37,551 nt of DNA from Hydrogenovibrio sp. UBA654 (GTDB taxonomy: Bacteria > Pseudomonadota > Gammaproteobacteria > Thiomicrospirales > Thiomicrospiraceae). The stretch is taken from assembly GCA_002299585.1 (NCBI GenBank), contig DBOE01000043.1:1-37551 (forward strand), written 5' to 3'. Below are positions 1 to 7,663 of this stretch, piece after piece. Position 1 is the first letter of the stretch; every line of letters starts with the position of its first letter. The translations under genes were made by a program, and so were the position numbers. Under the pieces are notes generated by a model. That model did not search any database. It saw only the letters and a program-made list of their open reading frames with translations, and had not been told where the DNA came from.

Positions 1-21
1 AGTATAAAGTATAAAGTATAA
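1..21. repeat. 7-bp tandem repeat, three copies
   Basis: Three exact head-to-tail copies of AGTATAA open the window, followed by a partial fourth. The array lies upstream of the lipoprotein hydrolase and may continue outside the window. It could be a simple AT-rich microsatellite; no function is evident. Confidence 0.6.
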
Positions 22-66
22 ATAAAGGCGACGTTACGATTTTTAATTTAAAAAAGGTTGATAAAT

Positions 67-1116
67 ATGTTAAAAAATATTATAAAATTTAATAGTTTTG
101 TGTGGAAGGCTATTTTAATAGCCAGCTTTAGTAGCTTTTTAGTTGCTTGTAGTGAGGATAAAATTGTATTAGAGACAATAGGGCCAGACTCTGGAGGACC
201 AGACTCTGGAGTGATAACTGATCCTATAGTAACAACAGAAAGAAGAATGACTATAGATGGTAATAAAGTAAAATACTTTAGCAATTATTCAATTGAAGCT
301 TCTAGCGATGACTATTATAGAGCTATAATTGTTATACATGGAACAGGTCGTAACTCAGATGATTATTATAACTATGCTAAAACTGCTATAACAGCAGAAG
401 ACATGACAAATAATACTCTGCTTTTTGCCCCAAAATTTCAAACATTAGATGACGATCCAGCCAGTGATGAACATTATTGGAAGAGTTCTGGGTGGAAAAA
501 AGGCTCCAAAGCAAAAAATGGCAATAGAACATCTTCATTTGCAATTATTGATGATATGTTAACTAAAATAAGCACTTCTTTTCCAAATGTAACTAAAATT
601 ACCATTGTAGGCCATTCTGCTGGAGGGCAATTCGTTCAACGATATGCAGCTCTTAACAATATAGAGCAAACATTACGCATAAACATTAATGTGTACTATG
701 TGGTTGCTAATCCTAGTTCATTTGTGTACCCAACAAATTATCGTCCTGGGAGTACAAGTAGTTGCTCTAACTTTGATAAATATAAATATGGGCTGGAAAA
801 TATGCCTAGTTATATGCATTATACGAATACTAAATATCAGACAAACGAGCCTATTATAGAAAATCTACTTTCGCGTTCAGTTTATATTCTTCTTGGTACA
901 ACTGATACCACAGATGCTCATAGCCTAGATACATCATGCGAAGGTAATGCCCAAGGACCACACCGTTATGCTCGTGGAGTATCCTATTTTAACCATGTAA
1001 AAAGTCTAAGAGCAAACGTAAACCATACTAAAATAGATATTCAAGGTGTTGGGCATAGTTCAAATGACATGTTTAATTCATTAAAAGGCAGGAGAACAAT
1101 TTTACAGTTAAATTAA
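67..1116 (+). CDS. lipoprotein alpha/beta hydrolase
   Basis: Probable secreted or membrane-anchored serine hydrolase; the substrate is unknown. The N-terminus has a short basic region, a hydrophobic stretch and a lipobox ending LVAC, so it should be lipidated and exported. Two Gly-Pro-Asp-Ser-Gly repeats follow in the linker, encoded by a near-exact 15-bp tandem duplication around 181-211. The hydrolase domain shows an HGTGR oxyanion-type motif, the nucleophile elbow GHSAGG, and a late GVGH that probably carries the catalytic His; the catalytic Asp is likely in the TTDTTDAH region. I chose ATG 67 because AAAAAGG sits about 9 bases upstream. A TTG three codons earlier is also in frame but too close to that site. 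It could be an esterase, a peptidase or a depolymerase; the sequence does not decide. Confidence 0.75.
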   Translation: MLKNIIKFNSFVWKAILIASFSSFLVACSEDKIVLETIGPDSGGPDSGVITDPIVTTERRMTIDGNKVKYFSNYSIEASSDDYYRAIIVIHGTGRNSDDYYNYAKTAITAEDMTNNTLLFAPKFQTLDDDPASDEHYWKSSGWKKGSKAKNGNRTSSFAIIDDMLTKISTSFPNVTKITIVGHSAGGQFVQRYAALNNIEQTLRININVYYVVANPSSFVYPTNYRPGSTSSCSNFDKYKYGLENMPSYMHYTNTKYQTNEPIIENLLSRSVYILLGTTDTTDAHSLDTSCEGNAQGPHRYARGVSYFNHVKSLRANVNHTKIDIQGVGHSSNDMFNSLKGRRTILQLN

Positions 1117-1215
1117 TACTCGTATCTCTGTTCTCTGTTTATAAATTGGATATATTAGTGGGCAGATTGATGCTATATGGTAACTTTAAAACTTGTTGTT
1201 TAATTTATGTTCTAC

Positions 1216-1236
1216 AGAGTTTTTTTAAAAAACTCT
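1216..1236 (+). terminator. possible terminator hairpin
   Basis: AGAGTTTTTT and AAAAAACTCT form a perfect 10-bp inverted repeat around a single T, followed by a T-rich stretch. It lies 100 bases past the hydrolase stop. The stem is mostly A:T, so it is only a weak terminator candidate. Confidence 0.35.
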
Positions 1237-1266
1237 TTTACTTTGTTTTTTTATTTCATGATTTAG

Positions 1267-1296
1267 TAATAATTGGAGTCATAATAATTGGAGTCA
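1267..1296. repeat. 15-bp exact tandem repeat at the end of the IS remnant
   Basis: TAATAATTGGAGTCA occurs twice, exactly and head to tail, and the second copy runs on into CAGAGTAAAATAA. A related sequence, AAACTGGGGTCAG, lies near 1510 on the other side of the transposase remnant. The repeat overlaps the stop codon of the remnant's shifted frame. It may be a scar or end sequence of a mobile element. Confidence 0.6.
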
Positions 1297-1472
1297 GAGT
1301 AAAATAAATTCATCCTTATATTCTTTTTTCCAACGGTAAAGCATAACAGGGTGGTTATCAAGTATTTCAGCAACATCTTTTGATTTAACTTTTGGCAAGG
1401 CTCCCTCCCTAGCTTTAAAGCAGCGACTTTAAAGTCATTATCGTAGTAGTCATATTTGGTTTTTCTTGGCAT
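1294..1472 (-). pseudogene. IS3-family transposase OrfA remnant, frameshifted
   Basis: On the minus strand the first frame starts at 1472 and encodes MPRKTKYDYYDNDFKVAALK, the start of an IS3-type OrfA helix-turn-helix protein. After about 25 codons, around a GGGAGGGA run, the similarity jumps to another frame. That frame reads KVKSKDVAEILDNHPVMLYR and then WKKEYKDEF before a TGA at 1296-1294. Adding one base near 1395 would join the two halves into a normal OrfA N-terminal domain of about 60 residues. No OrfB integrase domain (DDE) is present, so the element is both truncated and frameshifted. Family assignment rests on recognised motifs of the HTH_Tnp_1 type. Confidence 0.75.
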
Positions 1473-1707
1473 GATTGCACTCCTAATAAATAATAATTAG
1501 ATGTGTGCAAAACTGGGGTCAGTTCCTGATGCTTTTTACGGACAACTGCATGTAATTGTTATATTTATTTTTCTGGTATAACAAGTAACCTTTTACTCCA
1601 CCACGCTCTAAATTGGTATAAAGATTTATTAATAAGTTTGATGACTGTTCTATAAAATAGTGTCTTATTTGCAGTATAATTATTGCATTCATTGCTTGGG
1701 AGTAGAT
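1473..1707. other. intergenic leader upstream of nnrS
   Basis: No open gene is visible. It holds an AACTGGGGTCAG element near 1510 resembling the 1267-1296 repeat, and a TATAAT at 1675-1680 that could be the -10 of nnrS but has no good -35. I found no clear FNR/NnrR-type TTGN8TCAA dyad. The region is probably partly debris from the mobile element. Confidence 0.4.
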
Positions 1708-2868
1708 ATGTTTTTTTTCGATAGAGCGTTCCGTTCATTTTTTCTTGGCGGTAGTTTTTTCGCAGTTATTTCTATGTTTATTTGGTGGCTTAGTCTTTCA
1801 GGAGTTGGGATGCTAAACTTCTCTGGTGTTGTGCCTGCCGATTGGCATGCCCATGAAATGGTGTTTGGTTATGCTCTCGCAACAGTCACTGGTTTTTTAC
1901 TAACCGCGGTAATGAACTGGACTGGGGATAATTCAGCATCTGGAACTAAGCTGATGGTTCTTTTTATTCTCTGGGTTTTAGCTAGGTTTGGCTATTTAGT
2001 TGATGCTCCTTTAGAGTTAATTGCCATTTTAGATATAGGCTTTACTCTAGGTTTATTCTTACACTTTTTTATCCCCGTATATAGAGCTAAACTTTGGAAA
2101 CAGGGCGGACTTTTTACCAAGTTTTTGCTATTATTTATTGCCAATACTGTTTATTATGCAGGAGTTTTCGGCTGGTTGAAAAATGGGATTGACTTAGGTA
2201 TTATCGCAGGATTATTTTTAGTTTTAGCTATAAATCTAACTATGATGAGGCGTTTAATTCCATTTTTTACGGTAAAGGCACTAGGTTTAGGGGCAGAAAA
2301 AAACTCTAAGTTATTAGATGGTCTATCTCTAGTCGGTTTTTTAGGTTTAATGATCGCCGCCATGTTTTTTCCATACCATTGGGCTACGGCAGTTATTGCT
2401 TTCCCGCTAGCAATGGTTAATGCAGTTCGTTGGAAGCTTTGGTATCATCATCGAATATGGAAAGTGGTTCTGCTCTGGCCACTGCATGTTTCTTATGGTT
2501 TTATGACATTAGGCATGGGTCTATATGGTTTTGTTGGGTTAGGTATGTTAAGTGAATCCTTAGCTATTCATGCTCTCGCTGCAGGTGGTATTGGCTTATT
2601 ATGTTCCTCAATTATGGCAAGAATTTCACTAGGGCATACCAATAGAAATGTATTTAATCCACCAAAAATGGTCTTGTGGGTCTTTATAATTTTAGTTGTA
2701 ACTTCAGTGATTAGAGTTATTTTGCCAATTATTTTACCAGAATTTTATAATCTATGGATACAACTAAGCCAATGGAGTTGGACAATAGGTTTTTTAATAT
2801 TATCTATTTTATACTGGTCAATATTAACCCAACAGGCAGAACAAAAAGAGTCAGCGATTAGGTTGTAA
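1708..2868 (+). CDS. nnrS: NnrS family heme/copper membrane protein
   Basis: Polytopic inner-membrane protein of the NnrS family, which carries heme and copper and is linked to nitric-oxide stress and denitrification in other proteobacteria; its biochemical activity is not settled. Family marks visible here are an N-terminal RSFFLGGSFF segment, the WHAHEMVFGYA motif with two His residues, and a late HALAAGGIGLLCSSIMARIS segment followed by LGHTNR. About twelve hydrophobic segments fill its 386 residues, the usual family length. I chose ATG 1708 because TGGGAG lies about five bases upstream; the frame is open further upstream, to a GTG at 1660. It is convergent with the next gene and stands alone, without nor or nir genes nearby, which fits a stress role rather than a denitrification operon. 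Confidence 0.9.
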   Translation: MFFFDRAFRSFFLGGSFFAVISMFIWWLSLSGVGMLNFSGVVPADWHAHEMVFGYALATVTGFLLTAVMNWTGDNSASGTKLMVLFILWVLARFGYLVDAPLELIAILDIGFTLGLFLHFFIPVYRAKLWKQGGLFTKFLLLFIANTVYYAGVFGWLKNGIDLGIIAGLFLVLAINLTMMRRLIPFFTVKALGLGAEKNSKLLDGLSLVGFLGLMIAAMFFPYHWATAVIAFPLAMVNAVRWKLWYHHRIWKVVLLWPLHVSYGFMTLGMGLYGFVGLGMLSESLAIHALAAGGIGLLCSSIMARISLGHTNRNVFNPPKMVLWVFIILVVTSVIRVILPIILPEFYNLWIQLSQWSWTIGFLILSILYWSILTQQAEQKESAIRL

Positions 2869-2892
2869 GAATGCTATATATTACTGAATTTA

Positions 2893-2966
2893 AGTGTCTA
2901 CTGAAGGAGACACTGAATAACTGCAATTAGAGCTTTAGACAGTAAAAAATAATTGGCAGTTATTCA
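2893..2966. terminator. two hairpins between convergent genes
   Basis: AGTGTCT (2893-2899) pairs with AGACACT (2908-2914) around an 8-base loop. Directly after it, a 16-17 base arm TGAATAACTGC(C)AATTA at 2914-2929 pairs with 2950-2966, with one unpaired base. The stems share one base and could form alternately or side by side. Their position between the nnrS stop and the stop of the minus-strand gene suggests a bidirectional terminator; T-rich runs flank it on both strands. Confidence 0.65.
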
Positions 2967-2975
2967 ATTTTCTTA

Positions 2976-3539
2976 CTAGTTGTCTGTTATTTTTACTAAG
3001 TCTTCAACGAATGGTGGTATTTCCATACCATTATTCATGTTTTTGTAAGCAATATTTAATGCTTTGTGAATAAGGATCGTGTACATTTCTATGTTTGCTA
3101 CACCTATAATTGGTGGAGCAACCTGTTTACCGGTAGAATCAATAAAAACTACAGTTGGGGTTATATCCACATTATATTTAGCGGCTAATTTGGATTTAAT
3201 AATAGTTTTGTTATATATTCCTAAAATAGGTTTTGGGTCATCAATACTTATATAACGGGCAAACATATATTTTCTTTCATATAATTTACCAAGTGCCATT
3301 GGGTCTAATACTTCTGAGGCTAACAAGTGACAAAAATCACACCACTGAGCAACAAAAGTTAACATAATTGGTAATTTTTTTTGTTTTGATTGTTGAGCTA
3401 ATTTATATAAATCATAAAGTTCTTTTTGTTTAACAGAAGAATTACTAAAACCTAGTTGTTTGCTTAGTGGTTCAGTTTTTTCATTTTTCTCACAGGCAAC
3501 TAAAAATACTGCTAATATCACGACAAACATATTTTTCAT
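2976..3539 (-). CDS. thioredoxin-like lipoprotein
   Basis: Predicted periplasmic, lipid-anchored thioredoxin-fold protein of 187 residues. The signal peptide ends in a LVAC lipobox with the lipidated Cys at residue 16. The active site is WCDFC, with Cys67 and Cys70, in the FVAQWCDFCHLLASEV context typical of the Thioredoxin_7/SoxW-like group. The expected cis-Pro appears in DITPTVVF. Such proteins reduce or exchange disulfides in the cell envelope, for example in cytochrome or sulfur-oxidation maturation; nothing next to it fixes the partner. It is transcribed divergently from hemC, with only 94 bases between the starts. The start has a GGAATAATAAA spacer region upstream. Confidence 0.8.
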   Translation of the reverse strand: MKNMFVVILAVFLVACEKNEKTEPLSKQLGFSNSSVKQKELYDLYKLAQQSKQKKLPIMLTFVAQWCDFCHLLASEVLDPMALGKLYERKYMFARYISIDDPKPILGIYNKTIIKSKLAAKYNVDITPTVVFIDSTGKQVAPPIIGVANIEMYTILIHKALNIAYKNMNNGMEIPPFVEDLVKITDN

Positions 3540-3633
3540 TTTTTATTATTCCAAAGCTATATGTGGCATATATTTTAGCGAAAAATAATTTTAAATTCAG
3601 TAGAATATGAAAAAATAATATAAGAGACACAAA

Positions 3634-4572
3634 ATGAAAAAAACCATTAGAATAGCAACCAGAAAAAGCCCTTTAGCTATGTGGCAAGCAGAATTTGTTA
3701 AAACAGAGCTTATGCGTACCCATAAAGATCTAGAAGTCATTTTATTGCCAATGCTGACCAAAGGTGACAAAATTTTAGATGTTCCGCTGGCAAAAATTGG
3801 GGGGAAGGGTTTGTTCACTAAAGAATTGGAAGAAAGAATGTTAGCAGGTGAGGCAGATATTGCCGTACATTCCATGAAAGATGTACCAATGAAGCTACCA
3901 AATGGTTTTGCTTTGGGAGCTATTTTAGAAAGACATTCTCCTAGCGATGCTTTTGTTTCTAATAATTTTACTTGTTTTGAAAGTTTGCCACAGGGTAGCG
4001 TATTAGGAACCTCTAGCTTAAGAAGAAAAGCTCAGTTAATGGCAAAAAGACCAGACTTAATTGTTAAAGATTTACGAGGTAATGTTGGTACTCGTTTAGC
4101 CAAGCTTGATGCGGGAGAGTATGATGCTATAATATTAGCAACATCAGGCTTACAGCGCCTTGGATTAGATGAAAGAATTCGCCATGAAATTGACATAGAT
4201 ATTTGTTTGCCTGCGGTAACACAAGGTACTTTAGGTATAGAATATTTTAGTGATGATAAAAACACTTTAGAAATAATAAAAGAGTTAAATCACCCCGAAA
4301 GTGAAATCAGAACAAAAACAGAAAGAGCTATGAACAATCATTTAGAAGGTGGCTGCCAAGTACCAATTGGAGCTTTTGCCGAGATTATAAATAATAAACA
4401 AATCAAGCTAATGGGTTTAGTCGCAGAGCTAGATGGTTCAATAGTTTTAACTTCGCAAAGCACTGGTTTAATAGACTTTCCTGAAGAACTAGGGATTAAA
4501 GTAGCACAGGATTTGTTAGCACAAGGAGCAAGTAAGATTTTAGATAAAGTATATAACTCTAACCCTCGTTAA
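3634..4572 (+). CDS. hemC: porphobilinogen deaminase (hydroxymethylbilane synthase)
   Basis: Cytosolic enzyme that joins four porphobilinogens into hydroxymethylbilane, the third common step of tetrapyrrole synthesis. Its 312 residues match the family. Visible marks are RIATRKSPLA at the N-terminus, AVHSMKDVP with the catalytic Asp83, LGTSSLRRKAQL, DLRGNVGTRL and ATSGLQRLGL. The GGCQVPIGAFA motif carries Cys241, which binds the dipyrromethane cofactor. AAGAGA precedes the ATG. It heads a tight hemC-hemD-hemX-hemY-hemW run, and the 94-base divergent gap upstream must hold its promoter, although no clean -35/-10 pair stands out. Confidence 0.97.
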   Translation: MKKTIRIATRKSPLAMWQAEFVKTELMRTHKDLEVILLPMLTKGDKILDVPLAKIGGKGLFTKELEERMLAGEADIAVHSMKDVPMKLPNGFALGAILERHSPSDAFVSNNFTCFESLPQGSVLGTSSLRRKAQLMAKRPDLIVKDLRGNVGTRLAKLDAGEYDAIILATSGLQRLGLDERIRHEIDIDICLPAVTQGTLGIEYFSDDKNTLEIIKELNHPESEIRTKTERAMNNHLEGGCQVPIGAFAEIINNKQIKLMGLVAELDGSIVLTSQSTGLIDFPEELGIKVAQDLLAQGASKILDKVYNSNPR

Positions 4573-4574
4573 TC

Positions 4575-5312
4575 ATGGCTACTTTATTAAATACTCGCCC
4601 TAGTTTACAAGCTCAAGAATTAAATAAAGTACTAGATGAAAATAAGTTAGACTATATCAATTGTCCAGCTATAAATATAAAACAAGTATCATTTTCCCAA
4701 CAAAAACCCCTACAAAGTGGCTATGCTTTTTTTATTAGTGTTAATGCGGTTATTCATTTTATGGCACAAGTTCAATCTGGTGAGGACTTTTTTAAACAAA
4801 CTACTGTTTATGCCATTGGCAAAGCGACCCAAGAACAACTGGCTAAATATAATATAAAAGCAATTACACCTTTTTTGCCATTTAATAGTAATTCTGTATT
4901 AAAATTACTACCAAATTCTTTAAAAAATATTTCTTGCCTAGTTATAAAAGGGCAAAATGGTTTAAAAGATTTAACAGCAGGATTAATGGCCAAAAAAGCT
5001 ACAGTTACCGAAATAATTTGTTACAAAAGGCTTGCTAATCCTTTTTGTAGTAAAGCTTGGGGTAGATTTAAACAACTACAAAAGGGTGTTATATTAATAA
5101 CTAGTGTAGAAATTATTAATAGTATAATTTTAAAAACTCCAACAAAAGAAATGGATACTTTATTAAAAATGCGGGCTATTGTATTTAGTGAACGAATTCA
5201 AATAAAAATTTTAGAATTAGGGTGGCAAGGCTGTGTTTACCTTACTAAAGAGCAAAATAATATGGCTATAATTAAGATTCTAAAAAAAATAAGGACCCAA
5301 AATGACCTCTGA
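4575..5312 (+). CDS. hemD: uroporphyrinogen-III synthase
   Basis: Closes hydroxymethylbilane into uroporphyrinogen III with inversion of ring D. HemD proteins are poorly conserved, and the call rests on position between hemC and hemX, the 245-residue length, and weak family features. These include LLNTRPSLQA at the N-terminus, an FISVNAVIHFM strand matching the usual F-x-S-x-N-x-V pattern, TVYAIGKATQEQL (usual AVGxxTA), and ITSVEIINSI in the second domain. It starts two bases after the hemC stop without an obvious ribosome site, implying translational coupling, and overlaps hemX by 11 bases. Confidence 0.88.
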   Translation: MATLLNTRPSLQAQELNKVLDENKLDYINCPAINIKQVSFSQQKPLQSGYAFFISVNAVIHFMAQVQSGEDFFKQTTVYAIGKATQEQLAKYNIKAITPFLPFNSNSVLKLLPNSLKNISCLVIKGQNGLKDLTAGLMAKKATVTEIICYKRLANPFCSKAWGRFKQLQKGVILITSVEIINSIILKTPTKEMDTLLKMRAIVFSERIQIKILELGWQGCVYLTKEQNNMAIIKILKKIRTQNDL

Positions 5313-6492
5313 AAATAAGCTTATCATACCTCTAATAACCGAGGAAGCTGAAGATAGCCCGCTAGATAGTGAACAAGATTTAAAAAAAAATGATAAATCA
5401 ACTACACCAAAAAAAGATATTGAAAAAAAAGCATCTTTGTCTTGGTTAGCTAGGCTGGCACTATTAATTATTTTTGCAGTTTCTATAATAGCTATTTATT
5501 TCTCTTTAGTGGGCAATAATAATAAGTGGCAAATAGAAAGAATTAATGATTTACAAAGCTCTATCAATAAACTAAAAGAAAAAGCTTCAGTCTTAGAAAA
5601 AAAACAGGTTACTAATAATTTAATAGATACTAAAACTCCGCAAATAAACGCAATAAAAGATAAACTATCAGCTCTTGAAGAAACTATTACTCAAAATACT
5701 AGTCTAGTAGATAAGCAGGATGTCAAAATTGAGCCTTTACTTGAAAAAATGCAAGAATTTAATAAACAACAACAATTACTTGCCCAACAAAATAATAAGC
5801 TACAAAAGATTATTCAAAATAAAATTAATACTGCTATTCAAGCAATTACAGCCATTTCTAAGCTTTCTAACACTCAAATACAAAGCTGGGTATTACAAAT
5901 AAATAATCAATGGTTATTTGAAAGTGATAAATTTACTACTGTAAATAACCTACATGCACTTTTACACACTATTTCGTTGTCTGATAATCCTTACCAACAG
6001 CCCCTATCTGCCAAAATAAGGCAAGATATTGAAATGATAAAAAATTTCAAAAAGCCGACAATAAAACTAGAAAAAATTAAACAACTAAAAATATGGCTAA
6101 AAGATTTAAAGTTAATAACTAAAAAAATAGATATTAAAAATCAAAATAATGAAACAACAAGTTGGCAAAAAATAAAACAAAAATTTAACCAACTCTTTAG
6201 TATTAGAAAAAAAGAAACCGCAAATGATTTATCAATAGTTGTAGAAGAACTAGAAAAAAGAATAATAAAACAAAGAATGCTGCTACAAGCAGATCAAATA
6301 GGCTGGGCAATTAATAGCCAAGCCCTACAGGTTATGCAATATGCTATGGATGATATTTCTAAGCTAATTGAGCTTCATGCCCCAGAGCAAGTAAATACTT
6401 GGTTAGTGAAAATGATTCGTTTAGTACCTGAAAGTAAAAAAGTAAAAAGCCCTCTAAGTATTACTGAAATTAAGTATGACGATAATAATTAA
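5302..6492 (+). CDS. hemX: HemX-family membrane protein
   Basis: HemX of the proteobacterial hemCDXY operon, a single-pass inner-membrane protein. Annotations as a uroporphyrinogen methyltransferase are historical; no SAM-binding methylase motif is visible here. An acidic and Lys-rich cytoplasmic tail of about 47 residues is followed by one membrane span (about 48-70) and then a coiled-coil stretch rich in Lys, Gln and Asn (about 80-185). The C-terminal helical domain includes WLVKMIRLVPES. The role is probably structural, possibly organising tetrapyrrole enzymes with HemY, but this is not established. The coding sequence is extremely A-rich. It overlaps hemD by 11 bases and hemY by 17. Confidence 0.85.
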   Translation: MTSENKLIIPLITEEAEDSPLDSEQDLKKNDKSTTPKKDIEKKASLSWLARLALLIIFAVSIIAIYFSLVGNNNKWQIERINDLQSSINKLKEKASVLEKKQVTNNLIDTKTPQINAIKDKLSALEETITQNTSLVDKQDVKIEPLLEKMQEFNKQQQLLAQQNNKLQKIIQNKINTAIQAITAISKLSNTQIQSWVLQINNQWLFESDKFTTVNNLHALLHTISLSDNPYQQPLSAKIRQDIEMIKNFKKPTIKLEKIKQLKIWLKDLKLITKKIDIKNQNNETTSWQKIKQKFNQLFSIRKKETANDLSIVVEELEKRIIKQRMLLQADQIGWAINSQALQVMQYAMDDISKLIELHAPEQVNTWLVKMIRLVPESKKVKSPLSITEIKYDDNN

Positions 6493-7660
6493 ATGGGGTT
6501 TAGTGTTTTTATTGTCCACTGCTTTGGCAACTGTGGCTTTACAAGACAACGGGCAAGTTTCTATGGTTTGGGGGCAATGGATAATTGAAACCAGCGTTTC
6601 ATTTTTAATAGTTATATTAGCAATTTCTTTCATCACTATTTATTTATTAACTAGTCTTTGGCATGCGATAATTCTTCTACCTAGGCACTGGCGAGAAAGA
6701 CGAGCAATTAAACGCCATAATAAAGCAGAACAAACTTTAACTAAGGGCTTGATCGCTTTAGAGTATGGCGACTGGAAAATGGCAGAAAAACAATTAATAA
6801 CTAGTGCTAAATTTTCTGAGGTTGGGCTGGTGCATTATCTAAGTGCGGCAAAAATGGCACATAACCAACAGGCTTTTGAGCGTAGAGATAAATACCTACA
6901 GCAAGCAAAACAATTATATATTGATAGCTATGAAACTATAGGATTGGTTGAGGCGAGGCTTTTAAAAGATAAAAACCCAAAAAAATCCTTAGCAATTCTA
7001 CAGGCTATATACCAAAAAAACAATACCAATAGAGCGGTATTAGAAGAGTACGCCAATCTACTACAAACTAATAAATATTGGCAAACATTAGCAGAAATAC
7101 TACCACAAATTAAAAAACATTCGGCCTTAGCAAAATTACATATAGAGGCCATCGATGTAGAGTTAGTATCTAGCCAAATAGCAGGGGCTGAAAATGTAAA
7201 TCAACTTGATGTAATTTGGCAAAAACTAGAAAATAAACAACAGATGGATCCAAAAATATTAACTGAATTTATTGAACAAAAAATAGGCTGGGGTCAAGAG
7301 AGTGGGATGGCATCTTTAATTATCAAGAGTATTAATAAAACTTGGGATGATAGATTAATTTATCAATATGGTCGGCTAAAATTTGATTCTCCAATAGATA
7401 GCTTAAAAGTAGCAAGTAAATGGTTAAAAAATCAAAAAAATAATCCTATTTTACAACTAACTCTTGGCAGAATATCCTGTCAAGGACAATTATGGGCAAT
7501 AGCACAGTCTCATTTTAAAACTAGCCTAAAGTTGCAACCAGAAGTAGAAACTTATCATAGCCTAGCAAAATGTTACGAGCAAGAAGGCCTAGAATCTAAA
7601 GCTGCACTTGTTTATAAACAGGCTATTTTAGAGCTAGGTAAAAAATCAAATATTAAATAA
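6476..7660 (+). CDS. hemY: HemY-family TPR membrane protein
   Basis: Proteobacterial HemY (not protoporphyrinogen oxidase), 394 residues, last member of the classic hemCDXY set. Two N-terminal hydrophobic segments (about 5-20 and 38-62) flank a GQVSMVWGQWIIETS segment, matching the HemY N-domain. The rest is helical with tetratricopeptide-like repeats, clearest near the C-terminus around NPILQLTLGRISCQGQLWAI. Proposed roles are in late heme or protoheme metabolism or enzyme scaffolding at the inner membrane; the mechanism is unknown. It starts inside hemX (17-base overlap) and ends three bases before hemW. Confidence 0.88.
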   Translation: MTIIIKWGLVFLLSTALATVALQDNGQVSMVWGQWIIETSVSFLIVILAISFITIYLLTSLWHAIILLPRHWRERRAIKRHNKAEQTLTKGLIALEYGDWKMAEKQLITSAKFSEVGLVHYLSAAKMAHNQQAFERRDKYLQQAKQLYIDSYETIGLVEARLLKDKNPKKSLAILQAIYQKNNTNRAVLEEYANLLQTNKYWQTLAEILPQIKKHSALAKLHIEAIDVELVSSQIAGAENVNQLDVIWQKLENKQQMDPKILTEFIEQKIGWGQESGMASLIIKSINKTWDDRLIYQYGRLKFDSPIDSLKVASKWLKNQKNNPILQLTLGRISCQGQLWAIAQSHFKTSLKLQPEVETYHSLAKCYEQEGLESKAALVYKQAILELGKKSNIK

Positions 7661-7663
7661 ACC

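Noticed and set aside
1263..1472. Intact 69-residue minus-strand protein gene
   Set aside because: Its second half and the DSNYYDSNYY tail come from reading the wrong frame and the tandem repeat; the alternative frame restores a transposase OrfA sequence, so it is a frameshifted remnant.
5720..5902. Short plus-strand open frame inside hemX
   Set aside because: It is Lys/Leu/Asn-rich out-of-frame reading of A-rich hemX sequence, without a ribosome site or family features.
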